Assembly (NCBI GenBank): GCA_030066045.1
Contig: JASJCJ010000010.1
Coordinates: forward strand, 1 to 52,027
Reading direction: 5' to 3'
DNA from: Calothrix sp. MO_167.B12
Lineage (GTDB): Bacteria > Cyanobacteriota > Cyanobacteriia > Cyanobacteriales > Nostocaceae
DNA: 52,027 nucleotides
In this document: piece after piece, positions 18,759-26,931 of the stretch
Numbering within the stretch: the stretch's first letter is position 1
Layout of the letters: every line of letters begins with the position of its first letter
Made by a program: the position numbers and the translations under genes
Notes under the pieces: model-generated
Seen by the model: the letters and a program-made list of their open reading frames with translations, nothing else
Database searches by the model: none
Told to the model about the DNA's origin: nothing

Positions 18759-18899
18759 TAGTGCGTTTCATTAGTTATGAGGGCTAGGTAAAGTGATCCC
18801 CGACTTCTGAATCAATATCCGCACATTGTAGCAATTCCTAGGATAGAAATTGGGGATCGCTCACACCGCGACTCGTCAAAATTAATGAAATGAACCACT
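18759..18899. repeat. MITE-like unit related to the one at 2095-2236
   Basis: The ends AGTGCGTTTCATTAG and CAAAATTAATGAAATGAACC-ACT are inverted. The interior (GGTGATCCCCGACTTC at 2.1 kb, GTGATCCCCGACTTCTGAAT here, then CAATATCCGCACATTGTAG) is nearly the same as at 2095-2236. The outer TIR words differ between the copies (TTTCATTA against GTCCCATTA), but each unit's own two ends agree. Confidence 0.65.
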
Positions 18900-19108
18900 G
18901 TAAATATACGAAAATTATCAGCGATGCCAAATAAATAATCGGTGCAAATCCATCGCACCGATTTTCGAGAAATATTGACATGGTAGAAATTTTTCAGGGT
19001 AATTATGCCTGGGTGAACGAAAAAATGTGTGGGAGAGCCAAAATACTTATTATTTATTACTTATTACTTATTACTTATTAGTTTCCCACAGTCTTTTCCG
19101 CTCACCTA
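18900..19108. repeat. Gap with GGTGCGAT hairpin and TTATTAC tandem repeat
   Basis: A short hairpin ATCGGTGCAAATCCATCGCA-CCGAT lies at 18937-18962. A tandem repeat of TTATTAC units (19047-19080) lies just past the stop of the PIN/TRAM gene. Nothing else was recognised. Confidence 0.5.
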
Positions 19109-20185
19109 TTATGCCCATGCAGAAGCTTGAGGTTTGGCAAAAATCATCCTTCCCGCAGAAGTTTGTAAAGCACTGGTGACAACCACCCTTAATTCGCCAC
19201 CGACATAATTACTACCTTCCTCCACCACTACCATGGTGCCATCCTCCAAGTAGCCCACACCTTGACTGGGTTCTTTCCCTTCTTTGAGAATTTTTAAATC
19301 GATGTTGTCTCCTGGTAAATAACTAGGACGCACAGCATTAACTAAGTCATTCACATTTAACACCGGAACCTTTTGCACGCTGGCAACTTGGGATAAATTG
19401 TAATCATTAGTAAGTAGGGTGCCGTTGATTTCTTGGGCAAATCGCACTAGTTTAGCATCTACCGTAGGTATATCCTCGTAATCAACGGAGTTAATAATAA
19501 TGCGCTCGGGATAAGTTTCTTGAATGCGGTTGAGGATTTCTAACCCCCGCCTACCCCGCACTCGTTTTTGGTCTTTACTAGCATCGGCTACTTGTTGCAA
19601 CTCTTGCAAAACAAATTGGGGTAAGAGAATCTGCCCTTCCAAGAAACCTGTTTCTAAAAGGGCTTCAATGCGACCATCAATAATGCAACTAGTATCTAAA
19701 ACTTTAGTGTTGGCGGGTTTTAAAGTTCCTTCCACAACCATAGTTTCCATGGTGTTGGGATTAATTAGTCGCAGCAATCCCCGCCCGTGGGTGTCTGCTA
19801 AATTCATACCCGTATATGCCAGGACTATGCTGCCCACAACCGCTACCAATGGCTTAATAAAACTAAAATCTGGGGGAATTGGTAGCAGGAATAGTGGTGC
19901 TAGCATTAAGTTGGCAACTAATAGTCCAATTACTAAACCAATGGCACGGGTAAAAATGGTTTCGGGGGACATTTCCCGGACTTGTGTTTCCAAACGACGA
20001 TATCCCGTCTGAAATCTCAGTCCCACCGCACCACCGATAATGGCCGCAAAGGCAGCGACAACTAAGCGCAATGCTTCTAAATTTGTTACCCTTTCCAAAG
20101 TGCCATGTGGTAGCAGATCTGTACTGTAGAACCCTACCCCCGCAGCTGCTAGGACGAATGAGAAAATAATAATAGCGTCAAGCAT
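19109..20185 (-). CDS. PIN/TRAM domain membrane protein
   Basis: This 358-residue protein has four N-terminal membrane segments (about 3-22, 38-58, 82-104, 110-128). A PIN-type nuclease domain follows (DTSCIIDGR near 163-171, further acidic residues in LLTNDYN), with a C-terminal TRAM-like beta barrel (GVGYLEDGTMVVVEEG through VVVTSALQTSAGRMIFAK). This is the YacL-like family found in most cyanobacteria and Firmicutes. RNA binding or cleavage is assumed from the domains, but the substrate is not known. It runs convergent to the hps genes and divergent from hemW, with which it shares a 253-bp AT-rich upstream region. The ATG has an AGGA site somewhat distant (13 bases). Confidence 0.88.
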   Translation of the reverse strand: MLDAIIIFSFVLAAAGVGFYSTDLLPHGTLERVTNLEALRLVVAAFAAIIGGAVGLRFQTGYRRLETQVREMSPETIFTRAIGLVIGLLVANLMLAPLFLLPIPPDFSFIKPLVAVVGSIVLAYTGMNLADTHGRGLLRLINPNTMETMVVEGTLKPANTKVLDTSCIIDGRIEALLETGFLEGQILLPQFVLQELQQVADASKDQKRVRGRRGLEILNRIQETYPERIIINSVDYEDIPTVDAKLVRFAQEINGTLLTNDYNLSQVASVQKVPVLNVNDLVNAVRPSYLPGDNIDLKILKEGKEPSQGVGYLEDGTMVVVEEGSNYVGGELRVVVTSALQTSAGRMIFAKPQASAWA

Positions 20186-20438
20186 GATAGTGTTGTTTTC
20201 CTACAACTGTATTTTGGAATTTTAGTCAGTGTTTTTTATTTAATTATTAATACATAATTAAGGATGTTTACAATCATAGTATGGGGTAGGGATAATAACA
20301 TCTGCAATAATTATAACCAAAGAGTTTTCTGGTTTATATTTTCCAGTCTAGAGTGAGAAAATCTCAATAAAACATCAATAATTTCATGATTTTCATGGAT
20401 ACTAAAGGTGAGAATAGTAATTCAATATTTGTAACAAA

Positions 20439-21623
20439 ATGGAACAAAAATTAGTGTTTACAGCAATGACAGATGCTGCTTATATACATATTCCATTTTG
20501 CCGCAGACGCTGTTATTACTGTGATTTTCCGGTATTTGTGCTTGGCGATCGCTTGCGGGGTGAAACATCAGGAACGATGCACCACTACTTAGAGGTTTTA
20601 TGTCAAGAAATTACAAATACATCTATTCATGGTCAATTTTTAAACACGATTTTTTTTGGTGGTGGCACTCCTTCATTATTGTCGGTAAATCAATTACAGC
20701 AGATATTGGTAACTTTGGATCGACGATTTGGGATTGCTTCTCAAGCGGAGGTTTCCATGGAAATCGATCCAGGAACCTTCGATTTAGAACATCTCTCTGG
20801 CTATCGTCATGCAGGTATCAATCGCATTAGTTTGGGCGTACAAGCATTTCAGCCAGAATTATTGCAAGTTTGCGGGCGATCACACAACCTTGCTGATATT
20901 TTTACAGCCATAGAGATGATTCGCCAGGTAGGGGTTCCCGAATTTAGCATTGATTTAATTTCTGGTTTACCTAATCAAACTTTGGAGATATGGCAAGATT
21001 CCCTGAACCAAGCTGTAGCCATTGCACCCACCCATATTTCTATATACGATTTAACTATTGAGCCTGGAACTGCCTTTGGTCGTTATTTTCAACCAGGCGA
21101 TCGCCCTTTACCTAGCGATGAAACTACTGTAAATATGTATCGCCTGGCACAGCAGATTTTGACTGGGGCGGGTTATGAGCATTATGAAATTTCTAATTAT
21201 GCCCAGCCAGGGCACCAGTGTCGCCATAATCGAGTTTACTGGCAAAATCTCCCCTACTATGGATTTGGCATGGGTGCAGCTAGTTACTTGGCAGGTAAAC
21301 GGTTTACCCGTCCCCGTAAGACTCAGGAGTATTATCAGTGGGTAAAAGATGGGTGTGTAATAGATTGTGAGGTAACACCACCATATGAAGTATTGTTAGA
21401 TACTTTGATGTTAGGTTTGCGGTTAGCAGAAGGTTTGAGTTTGCAGATGTTGCAAGAATGGTTTGGGGAGGAAAATGTTGAGCATATTCAGAGAATTTTG
21501 CAACCTTACACAGATAAGGGTTGGGTGCAAATAGTAGAGGGAAGGTTACAGTTGAGCGATCCCGAAGGCTTTTTATTTTCTAATTTGGTATTGTCAACAT
21601 TGTTTCAAGAATTAGGTAGATAA
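20439..21623 (+). CDS. hemW: Radical SAM heme chaperone HemW
   Basis: This 394-residue protein has the radical-SAM cluster motif CRRRCYYC (Cys21, Cys25, Cys28), the glycine-rich FFGGGTPS and the HemW-specific HNRVYW motif (near 266). The last of these separates it from coproporphyrinogen dehydrogenase HemN. HemW binds a 4Fe-4S cluster and heme and delivers heme to respiratory proteins. An internal ATG at 20466 (MTDAAY) would also give a normal HemW N-terminus, and neither start has a strong ribosome site. It is a single gene facing away from the PIN/TRAM gene. Confidence 0.93.
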   Translation: MEQKLVFTAMTDAAYIHIPFCRRRCYYCDFPVFVLGDRLRGETSGTMHHYLEVLCQEITNTSIHGQFLNTIFFGGGTPSLLSVNQLQQILVTLDRRFGIASQAEVSMEIDPGTFDLEHLSGYRHAGINRISLGVQAFQPELLQVCGRSHNLADIFTAIEMIRQVGVPEFSIDLISGLPNQTLEIWQDSLNQAVAIAPTHISIYDLTIEPGTAFGRYFQPGDRPLPSDETTVNMYRLAQQILTGAGYEHYEISNYAQPGHQCRHNRVYWQNLPYYGFGMGAASYLAGKRFTRPRKTQEYYQWVKDGCVIDCEVTPPYEVLLDTLMLGLRLAEGLSLQMLQEWFGEENVEHIQRILQPYTDKGWVQIVEGRLQLSDPEGFLFSNLVLSTLFQELGR

Positions 21624-21654
21624 CTGATGTGACTACTGGAGTTTAGTAATTGTT

Positions 21655-21751
21655 GTAGGTTGGGTATAGCCTTCGGCATCCTGTGAAAAGCGATAGCGTA
21701 ACCCAACGGAACCATTGCTATCGTTGGGTTTCATTCTTCAACCCAACCTAC
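21655..21751. repeat. 97-bp hairpin element, GTAGGTTGGGT type
   Basis: The ends GTAGGTTGGGT and ACCCAACCTAC are inverted. The interior carries GCGATAGCGTAACCCAACG and its inverted partner ATCGTTGGGTTTCATTC. It is related to the hairpin inside the 134-bp MITEs but lacks their TA-ended TIRs. It lies 32 bp past the hemW stop. Confidence 0.7.
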
Positions 21752-22460
21752 ATGAAAACTCCAGATTTCAAGATGGATGGGGTTTATCTCCATCCCCCTA
21801 TTCTAAAAAGATCAAATTTTTAAAACCCTTGCAGTTAATGACTTTCAATTTATCTTAGTGCCATTCTTTATTTCAAAATAAGCAAACGTACAGTAGTACT
21901 TTTGTCGATTTAAAAAAGTGGGATGCTCCCGTTGCGTAAGCACTGTAAGCTTTTCGTGTTATACGGATAGGGAAATTAGCAATCTTTTGTAAATTGTTAT
22001 TAAGTATGAGTTTTAATATTAGAAGTATTACTTTAACATACTATAAGAATCTGGTTTGATTTCTGAAAAAAATTTTAGACTTTATCCTTGCTATATAAGC
22101 TTTTGAGTCTCAGTATATTTTCAAAATTCAAGCAGGATTCCTATAATTATTAAAAATTAAAAACTTAGTTCTCCTTATAGAACAAAAACCCTAGCTTTTT
22201 TAGAACAAAAAACTCTAGCTTTTTGGCAAAACATTTTTCAATATCACTGAATATCACTAATTGACTGGAGCTGAAACTAAATTTTGGGGTCAGTTGAGAT
22301 GAGGCAAGGAACTTTGATTGCCTGAAAACTTTATGGTTAGGACTATAAAGCGTTTTATTTCATTGAGCTTTTCCTAACAACTATGATTTTCCGTTGAGTT
22401 TGAACAACCCCAGAATGCCTATAGCGCGCTTAGTTTAAAAGTTTAAAATAAGATAGCGTC
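21752..22460. other. AT-rich gap upstream of the enediyne locus
   Basis: No gene was seen. It holds two tandem 23-bp copies (22179-22201 and 22202-22224) of a unit beginning AGAACAAAAA and ending CTAGCTTTTT. Further on, GGAGCTGAAACTAAATTT at 22266 is an imperfect inverse of the AAATTAGTCTCAGCTTC end of the 54-bp direct repeat at 22461. These could be regulatory sites for the cassette, but this is only a suggestion. Confidence 0.5.
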
Positions 22461-22514
22461 AAATGTTAATTCTCCATTGTGTCCACTTAAGCTAGTGTCA
22501 AATTAGTCTCAGCT
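22461..22514. repeat. Left copy of the 54-bp direct repeat flanking the enediyne cassette
   Basis: It begins AAATGTTAATTCT, contains GTGTCCACTTAAGCTAGTGTC and ends AAATTAGTCTCAGCTTC. The right copy lies at 34492-34525 plus 34758-34780, in the same orientation, interrupted by a MITE. I count about five mismatches over 54 positions. Two GTGTC words 16 bp apart lie inside it. The copies bracket unbL to the TauE/SafE gene exactly. Confidence 0.85.
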
Positions 22515-22884
22515 TCAATGATTAATGGTGATATTCAAAAATTAAAACGACCGTACTACAAAAATTTCAGCATTAGCGATCGCATTGTTCAAAAATAGAC
22601 AAAGTCGAGTCCAAGTCGTGTTAATTATCAATCTCTCAAGTTCTGGAAGACCCTTGTTTGTTTGAAATTGCTTGTTCAATCCCTTTGTCAGGGTAAAGGT
22701 ATCTTATTTTTAAAATGCTTGCTGGATAAACGGTTTGAGCCATTATCTAGTTTGGTTGCTAAAATTTCAAACCCTTGCTGGGCAATGGTTCGGTAATTTA
22801 GATGGGTTTGCCCTGGTTCCTTTGTTCAACAAATAGAACAGTAAGAATGAAAATAGATCAAAATTGAGATCAAAGGATTTGATT
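22515..22884. promoter_or_regulatory. Presumed leader/promoter region of the enediyne operon
   Basis: This 370-bp untranslated stretch separates the left direct repeat from unbL and must contain, or lie downstream of, the operon promoter. It includes one GCGATCGC octamer (22576) and TTGTTCAACAAATAGAAC (22824). No -35/-10 pair could be called with confidence. Confidence 0.35.
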
Positions 22885-23841
22885 ATGATTCCGCCTTTGA
22901 AATGGCTAGGTAAACGGTTATTGAGCATTTCTCCCCAGGAGACGACCTTTACCCAAAGAGGTTTTCGGGAAGGAGACATCCAGTTGCAGCAGCGATTGGA
23001 GCATATAGGTCGAATATTTTTACTGGGTTATCATGCGGCTCTCAATGACGACCAACCGAGGGTGCTTGCCCAGCATCTGGACGCAGTTGAAATTGAGTGG
23101 CGCGGTTTCGCCTTCGAGGGGGCAGCAATGGGACTAGCCCTGCTGGACTACCTCACGCCCTGGAAGAGAAACCGGCTGCAGGTTTTCCTGGAAGGTCCAG
23201 GGGCAGCTCACGTCTACATGGTGCATGTGGGTGTTGGTTGGATCTTTGCTCGACTGCCCGTGCACATCGAGGATTCCCTAAAGCATTTAGACCCTTTGCT
23301 GTGCTGGTTAGCAGTGGATGGATACGGCTTCCATGAGGGTTATTTCCACTGGCAAAGCTATGTGAAGCAGCAAGTTATTCCCAGAGGATTTTCTGACTGC
23401 GCTCTCCGTGTCTTTGATCAAGGTCTGGGGCGCAGTCTTTGGTTTGTGGATGGTGCTGATGTCAATCAGATTCCGGTTACTGTCGCCGCTTTTTGCCCAT
23501 CCCGTCAGGCTGACCTTTGGAGTGGCATTGGTCTTGCCTGCGCTTATGCCGGTGGGGTGGAGCGAGCAGGGATAAAAGCCTTGCGGACAGCAGCTGGGTC
23601 TTATTTGCCTCAGATGGCTCAAGGAGCAGTGTTTGCTGCAAAGGCGCGCCAACAGGCTGGTAACCCAGCGGTGCACACAGATTTGGCCTGCGAGATTGTA
23701 TGCGGAATGTCAGCTGAGGCAGCAGCTGAGATAGCAGACATGACTCTGAAGGAGCTTCCAACTAAAGGTGCGTTAACAGCCTACGAAGTCTGGCAGCGGC
23801 GTATTCAGAAGAACTTTGCAGTTGAAGGAGTTAAAGCGTGA
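22885..23841 (+). CDS. unbL: Enediyne cassette protein UnbL (DUF1702 family)
   Basis: This is a 318-residue soluble protein, first gene of the cassette. It resembles the DUF1702 family, which is found beside enediyne polyketide synthases (UnbL, called E3 in the other nomenclature). Recognisable stretches are FTQRGF, EGAAMGLALLD, VHVGVGWIFARLP, DGYGFHEGYF, FDQGLGRSLWFVDG and WSGIGLACAYAGG. The biochemical role is not established, but the gene is part of the conserved five-gene set. ATG 22885 is preferred, with AAAGGA seven bases upstream; a TTG 21 bases earlier is unlikely. The stop overlaps unbV (GTGA). The gene is visibly richer in G+C than unbV: two 60-base stretches counted by hand gave 67% and 53%, against 43% in unbV. 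Confidence 0.85.
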   Translation: MIPPLKWLGKRLLSISPQETTFTQRGFREGDIQLQQRLEHIGRIFLLGYHAALNDDQPRVLAQHLDAVEIEWRGFAFEGAAMGLALLDYLTPWKRNRLQVFLEGPGAAHVYMVHVGVGWIFARLPVHIEDSLKHLDPLLCWLAVDGYGFHEGYFHWQSYVKQQVIPRGFSDCALRVFDQGLGRSLWFVDGADVNQIPVTVAAFCPSRQADLWSGIGLACAYAGGVERAGIKALRTAAGSYLPQMAQGAVFAAKARQQAGNPAVHTDLACEIVCGMSAEAAAEIADMTLKELPTKGALTAYEVWQRRIQKNFAVEGVKA

Positions 23842-25841
23842 GGGTTTTAGTCAGTTTGATCCAGCATTATGCCAAGGCACTGGTGGCGATCGCCCTAATT
23901 GTCAGTTTATTCTGGTTTACTCGTCTTCCAACTTTGTCGGCTAGCGAAACAGAAGCGATCGCCTCCCGATTTGATTTTACTCCCTTTCCCTTACCAGAAT
24001 TAGCGGGAGGAACTCCTAAATTATTACGTTCGGTTCATCCTAGTTTAGAGCGTCATTCAGCCTGGATTTCAGCAGTGGGAGCTTCAATTGCTCTGAATGA
24101 CCTAGACGGCGATCGGTTATCTAACGATGTTTGCTATGTGGATACGCGAACTGATCGAGTGATTGTAGCACCAGTGCCAGGGACAGGAGAGCGTTATCAA
24201 CCGTTTGAATTAAAGCCGACAAATCTTCCCATGGATGGCTCAACTATGGCACCAATGGGCTGTCTTCCTGGGGATTTGAATGAAGATGGGTTGATGGATA
24301 TTTTAGTTTATTACTGGGGAAGAACTCCAGTGGGATTTTTGCGTCAAACAACGGAGGCAGTGGGCTTGACTTCAGTGGATTCCGAGAACTCTTCCTACAG
24401 ACTTAATTATCTTCCTCAAGACATACTCCCAAATCCAAAATCTCAAATTTCCCATCAATCAGAACGTTGGTATACTAATGCTGCTACCTTTGCCGACTTA
24501 GATGGCGATGGACATAACGATCTGATTATTGGTAACTACTTTCAGGATGGAGCTGAAATTCTCAATGCTAATGGTAGTGGCATAGAAGAAATGCAGCATT
24601 CTATGACTCGCGCTGATAACGGCGGTGAAAATCGTCTTTTTCTTTGGTCAGGAGCAACAAAAGGAAAACAGCCAACTGTAAAATTCCAAGAAGCTAAAGG
24701 AATTTTAGACGATACTGTTGCTCATGGTTGGACATTAGCTGTAGGCACAGCAGATTTAGATGGCGATATTTTGCCAGAAATCTATTTTGCGAATGATTTT
24801 GGACCTGACAGGCTATTACACAATCGTTCCCAACCAGGAAAACTCCAGTTCGCGCTTTTAGAAGGCCAAAAAGGTTTAACTACCCCCAGTTCTAAAGTAT
24901 TGGGACATGATGGTTTTAAAGGCATGGGAATTGATTTTGGCGATATTAACCAAGACGGTTTACTCGATCTGTATGTCAGTAATATTGCTGCTGAATATGC
25001 CTTGGAAGAGAGTCATTTTCTCTTTGTCAGCACAGGAAAATTAGAAAAGATGAATCGAGGTATTGCTCCTTATGTGGATCGTAGCGAATCCTTAGGCTTA
25101 TCTCGCAGTGGTTGGGGTTGGGAAACCAAGTTTGGGGATTTTGATAATGATGGAGTGCTAGAAGCACTACAAGCGACGGGATTTAGAACAGGGAAGATTG
25201 ACCGTTGGCCAGAGTTACAGGAATTAGCGATGAGCAACGATGAATTGCTGAAGTTTCCTGGTAGCTGGTTTAACTTTCAATCTGGGGATGATTTAAGCGG
25301 ACATCAGCATAATCCTTTTTATGTCAGTGCTTCTAATGGTCGCTATTATGACATTGCTCAAGAATTAGGTTTGGATCATCCTTTTGTAACCCGTGGAATT
25401 GCTACTGCTGATGTTGATGGTGATGGAGATTTAGATTTTGCTATAGCTAATCAGTGGGATACTTCTTATTTTTATCGTAATGATAGTCCTCAATCCCAAT
25501 CATTTTTGAATCTAAGACTATTACGAACCGAGCAAAATGCCGATTTAGCCAAAGATTTTTCCGCTTTCCCTGCCATTGGCACAACTGCTACTGTTAATCT
25601 CCCTGACGGGCGGCAACTAGTAGCTCAGGTAGATGGTGGAAATGGTCATTCAGGAGCTAGAAGTTCAGAATTACACTTTGGTTTAGGCAACATCAAAAAT
25701 GACGTTCAATTGCCCGTAAAAGTGCAGTGGCGAGATACAACTGGACAAGTTCATCAAGAAATTTTGTTTTTATTACCAGGAGCACATGAAGTATTGCTGA
25801 GTAAAACAGCAAAAATTGCTTCTAGTGGCGTGGCAAGCTGA
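23838..25841 (+). CDS. unbV: Enediyne cassette secreted protein UnbV (FG-GAP repeats, ASPIC/UnbV domain)
   Basis: This is a 667-residue protein starting at GTG in a 4-bp overlap with unbL. The N-terminal hydrophobic segment (about 12-28, LVAIALIVSLFWF) is a signal peptide or anchor, so the body is extracytoplasmic. Calcium-binding-type FG-GAP/VCBS repeats are seen as DLDGDGHNDL (near 219), DLDGDILPEI (306), DINQDGLLDL (368), DFDNDGVLEA (434) and DVDGDGDLDF (525). The C-terminus (about 575-660: AIGTTATVNLPDGRQLV, GGNGHSGARSSELHFGLG) is the ASPIC/UnbV domain. UnbV (E4) accompanies enediyne PKS genes, but its reaction is not settled. The last five codons and the TGA are provided by the terminal repeat of a 134-bp MITE. 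Confidence 0.9.
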   Translation: MRVLVSLIQHYAKALVAIALIVSLFWFTRLPTLSASETEAIASRFDFTPFPLPELAGGTPKLLRSVHPSLERHSAWISAVGASIALNDLDGDRLSNDVCYVDTRTDRVIVAPVPGTGERYQPFELKPTNLPMDGSTMAPMGCLPGDLNEDGLMDILVYYWGRTPVGFLRQTTEAVGLTSVDSENSSYRLNYLPQDILPNPKSQISHQSERWYTNAATFADLDGDGHNDLIIGNYFQDGAEILNANGSGIEEMQHSMTRADNGGENRLFLWSGATKGKQPTVKFQEAKGILDDTVAHGWTLAVGTADLDGDILPEIYFANDFGPDRLLHNRSQPGKLQFALLEGQKGLTTPSSKVLGHDGFKGMGIDFGDINQDGLLDLYVSNIAAEYALEESHFLFVSTGKLEKMNRGIAPYVDRSESLGLSRSGWGWETKFGDFDNDGVLEALQATGFRTGKIDRWPELQELAMSNDELLKFPGSWFNFQSGDDLSGHQHNPFYVSASNGRYYDIAQELGLDHPFVTRGIATADVDGDGDLDFAIANQWDTSYFYRNDSPQSQSFLNLRLLRTEQNADLAKDFSAFPAIGTTATVNLPDGRQLVAQVDGGNGHSGARSSELHFGLGNIKNDVQLPVKVQWRDTTGQVHQEILFLLPGAHEVLLSKTAKIASSGVAS

Positions 25842-25956
25842 AAATAGTGCAATAGGTGTAGGTTGGGTTGAAGAATGAAACCCAACACCAGTAAAGCTTT
25901 GTTGGGTTTCCCTACCGCTCAACCCAACCTACATTTTTAGGCGTGTCAGTCCACTA
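25823..25956. mobile_element. 134-bp TA-type MITE (copy 2) inside the enediyne operon
   Basis: The left end TAGTGGCGTGGCAAGCTGAA overlaps the unbV stop codon, and the right end is the inverse of TAGTGGACTGACACGCC. Its 25841-25950 part is the exact reverse complement of 18591-18700. The strong GTAGGTTGGGTTGA hairpin would form in the unbV-unbU transcript. TA lies at both outer ends. Confidence 0.85.
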
Positions 25957-26008
25957 GTACGAGCTAAAAGTAAACCAAAAAAATCCAAAATTTGATTATT
26001 TTTCAATC

Positions 26009-26929
26009 ATGACGACGAAATATATCCTCCATCAAAATAAGCGATTGGCTGGACTACGTCGCTTTGCATTCGCAATTACCTTTCTCAATCTCTTAGGACA
26101 TACTGTATTGGGTTTTGAGCAATCCTGGGCACAGCCCTTAGTTGCTTTAGCAACTGCTTACAGCATGGAAATTTTACTTGAGATCATTGATGCTCAAGTC
26201 AATCGGCAACAAGCTCGTTTTCTGGGGAGTTTCAGCAATTTTATCGACTTTCTGCTACCTGCTCATATTACTGCTTTAGCTGTTGCTATGCTGCTGTATG
26301 CCAATGAGCGATTATTACCCATCGCCTTTGCTACTGCTGTTGCTATTGCCTCAAAAGCTATATTTCGCCTGCCTGGAAGAAAACGACATTTCTTCAATCC
26401 TTCTAACTTTGGCATTACGATTACCTTGCTTTTGTTTCCTTGGATTGGCATTGCTCCTCCCTATCAATTTACTGAGAACCTCAGCGGCTGGGCAGATTGG
26501 ATTTTACCTGGACTGATTGTTTGTACTGGGACATTTCTCAATGCTCGCTTTACCGGAAAACTGCCATTGATTTTAGCTTGGCTGGGAGGTTTTGCACTCC
26601 AAGCAGCATTGAGGAGCTATGTCTTTGAAACGCCTCTGATAGCTGCTTTACTGCCAATGACAGGAGTCGCTTTTGTCCTGTTTACTTTTTATATGGTGAC
26701 CGATCCAGGTACGACTCCCAGTAAACCTTTAGACCAAGTGTTTTTTGGGGCATCAGTCGCAGCTGCTTATGGATTACTAATGGTTTGTCATATTGTCTTC
26801 GGACTTTTCTTTGCCCTGACAATTGTCTGCACCTGCAGAGGATTAAATTTTTATACTCAGGCTTGGATTGCTCAGATTTCCAGAACAAAGATTATTGTAC
26901 CAGCACCAATCACTTTAAGGGAGATTTAA
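26009..26929 (+). CDS. unbU: Enediyne cassette membrane protein UnbU (RnfD/NqrB-like)
   Basis: This 306-residue integral membrane protein has about eight to nine hydrophobic segments. Conserved pieces of the RnfD/NqrB electron-transport superfamily are present: RHFFNPSNFGI (near 130), TGKLPLILAWLGGF and FYMVTDPGTTPSKP (near 230). UnbU (E5) is one of the five conserved enediyne cassette proteins and may take part in redox or transport at the membrane; its role is unproven. It lies 167 bp after unbV because of the inserted MITE, and only 2 bp separate its stop from the pksE start, so coupling with pksE is strong. Confidence 0.88.
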   Translation: MTTKYILHQNKRLAGLRRFAFAITFLNLLGHTVLGFEQSWAQPLVALATAYSMEILLEIIDAQVNRQQARFLGSFSNFIDFLLPAHITALAVAMLLYANERLLPIAFATAVAIASKAIFRLPGRKRHFFNPSNFGITITLLLFPWIGIAPPYQFTENLSGWADWILPGLIVCTGTFLNARFTGKLPLILAWLGGFALQAALRSYVFETPLIAALLPMTGVAFVLFTFYMVTDPGTTPSKPLDQVFFGASVAAAYGLLMVCHIVFGLFFALTIVCTCRGLNFYTQAWIAQISRTKIIVPAPITLREI

Positions 26930-26931
26930 TA

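Noticed and set aside
26009-26929. UnbU as a true RnfD subunit of an Rnf complex
   Set aside because: No other rnf/nqr genes are nearby, and the place between unbV and pksE fits the enediyne cassette instead.
26785-26931. 49-codon upstream extension of the pksE frame
   Set aside because: It overlaps unbU in another frame; the KS begins normally at MTPAIAIVGMACC with a good ribosome site at 26917.
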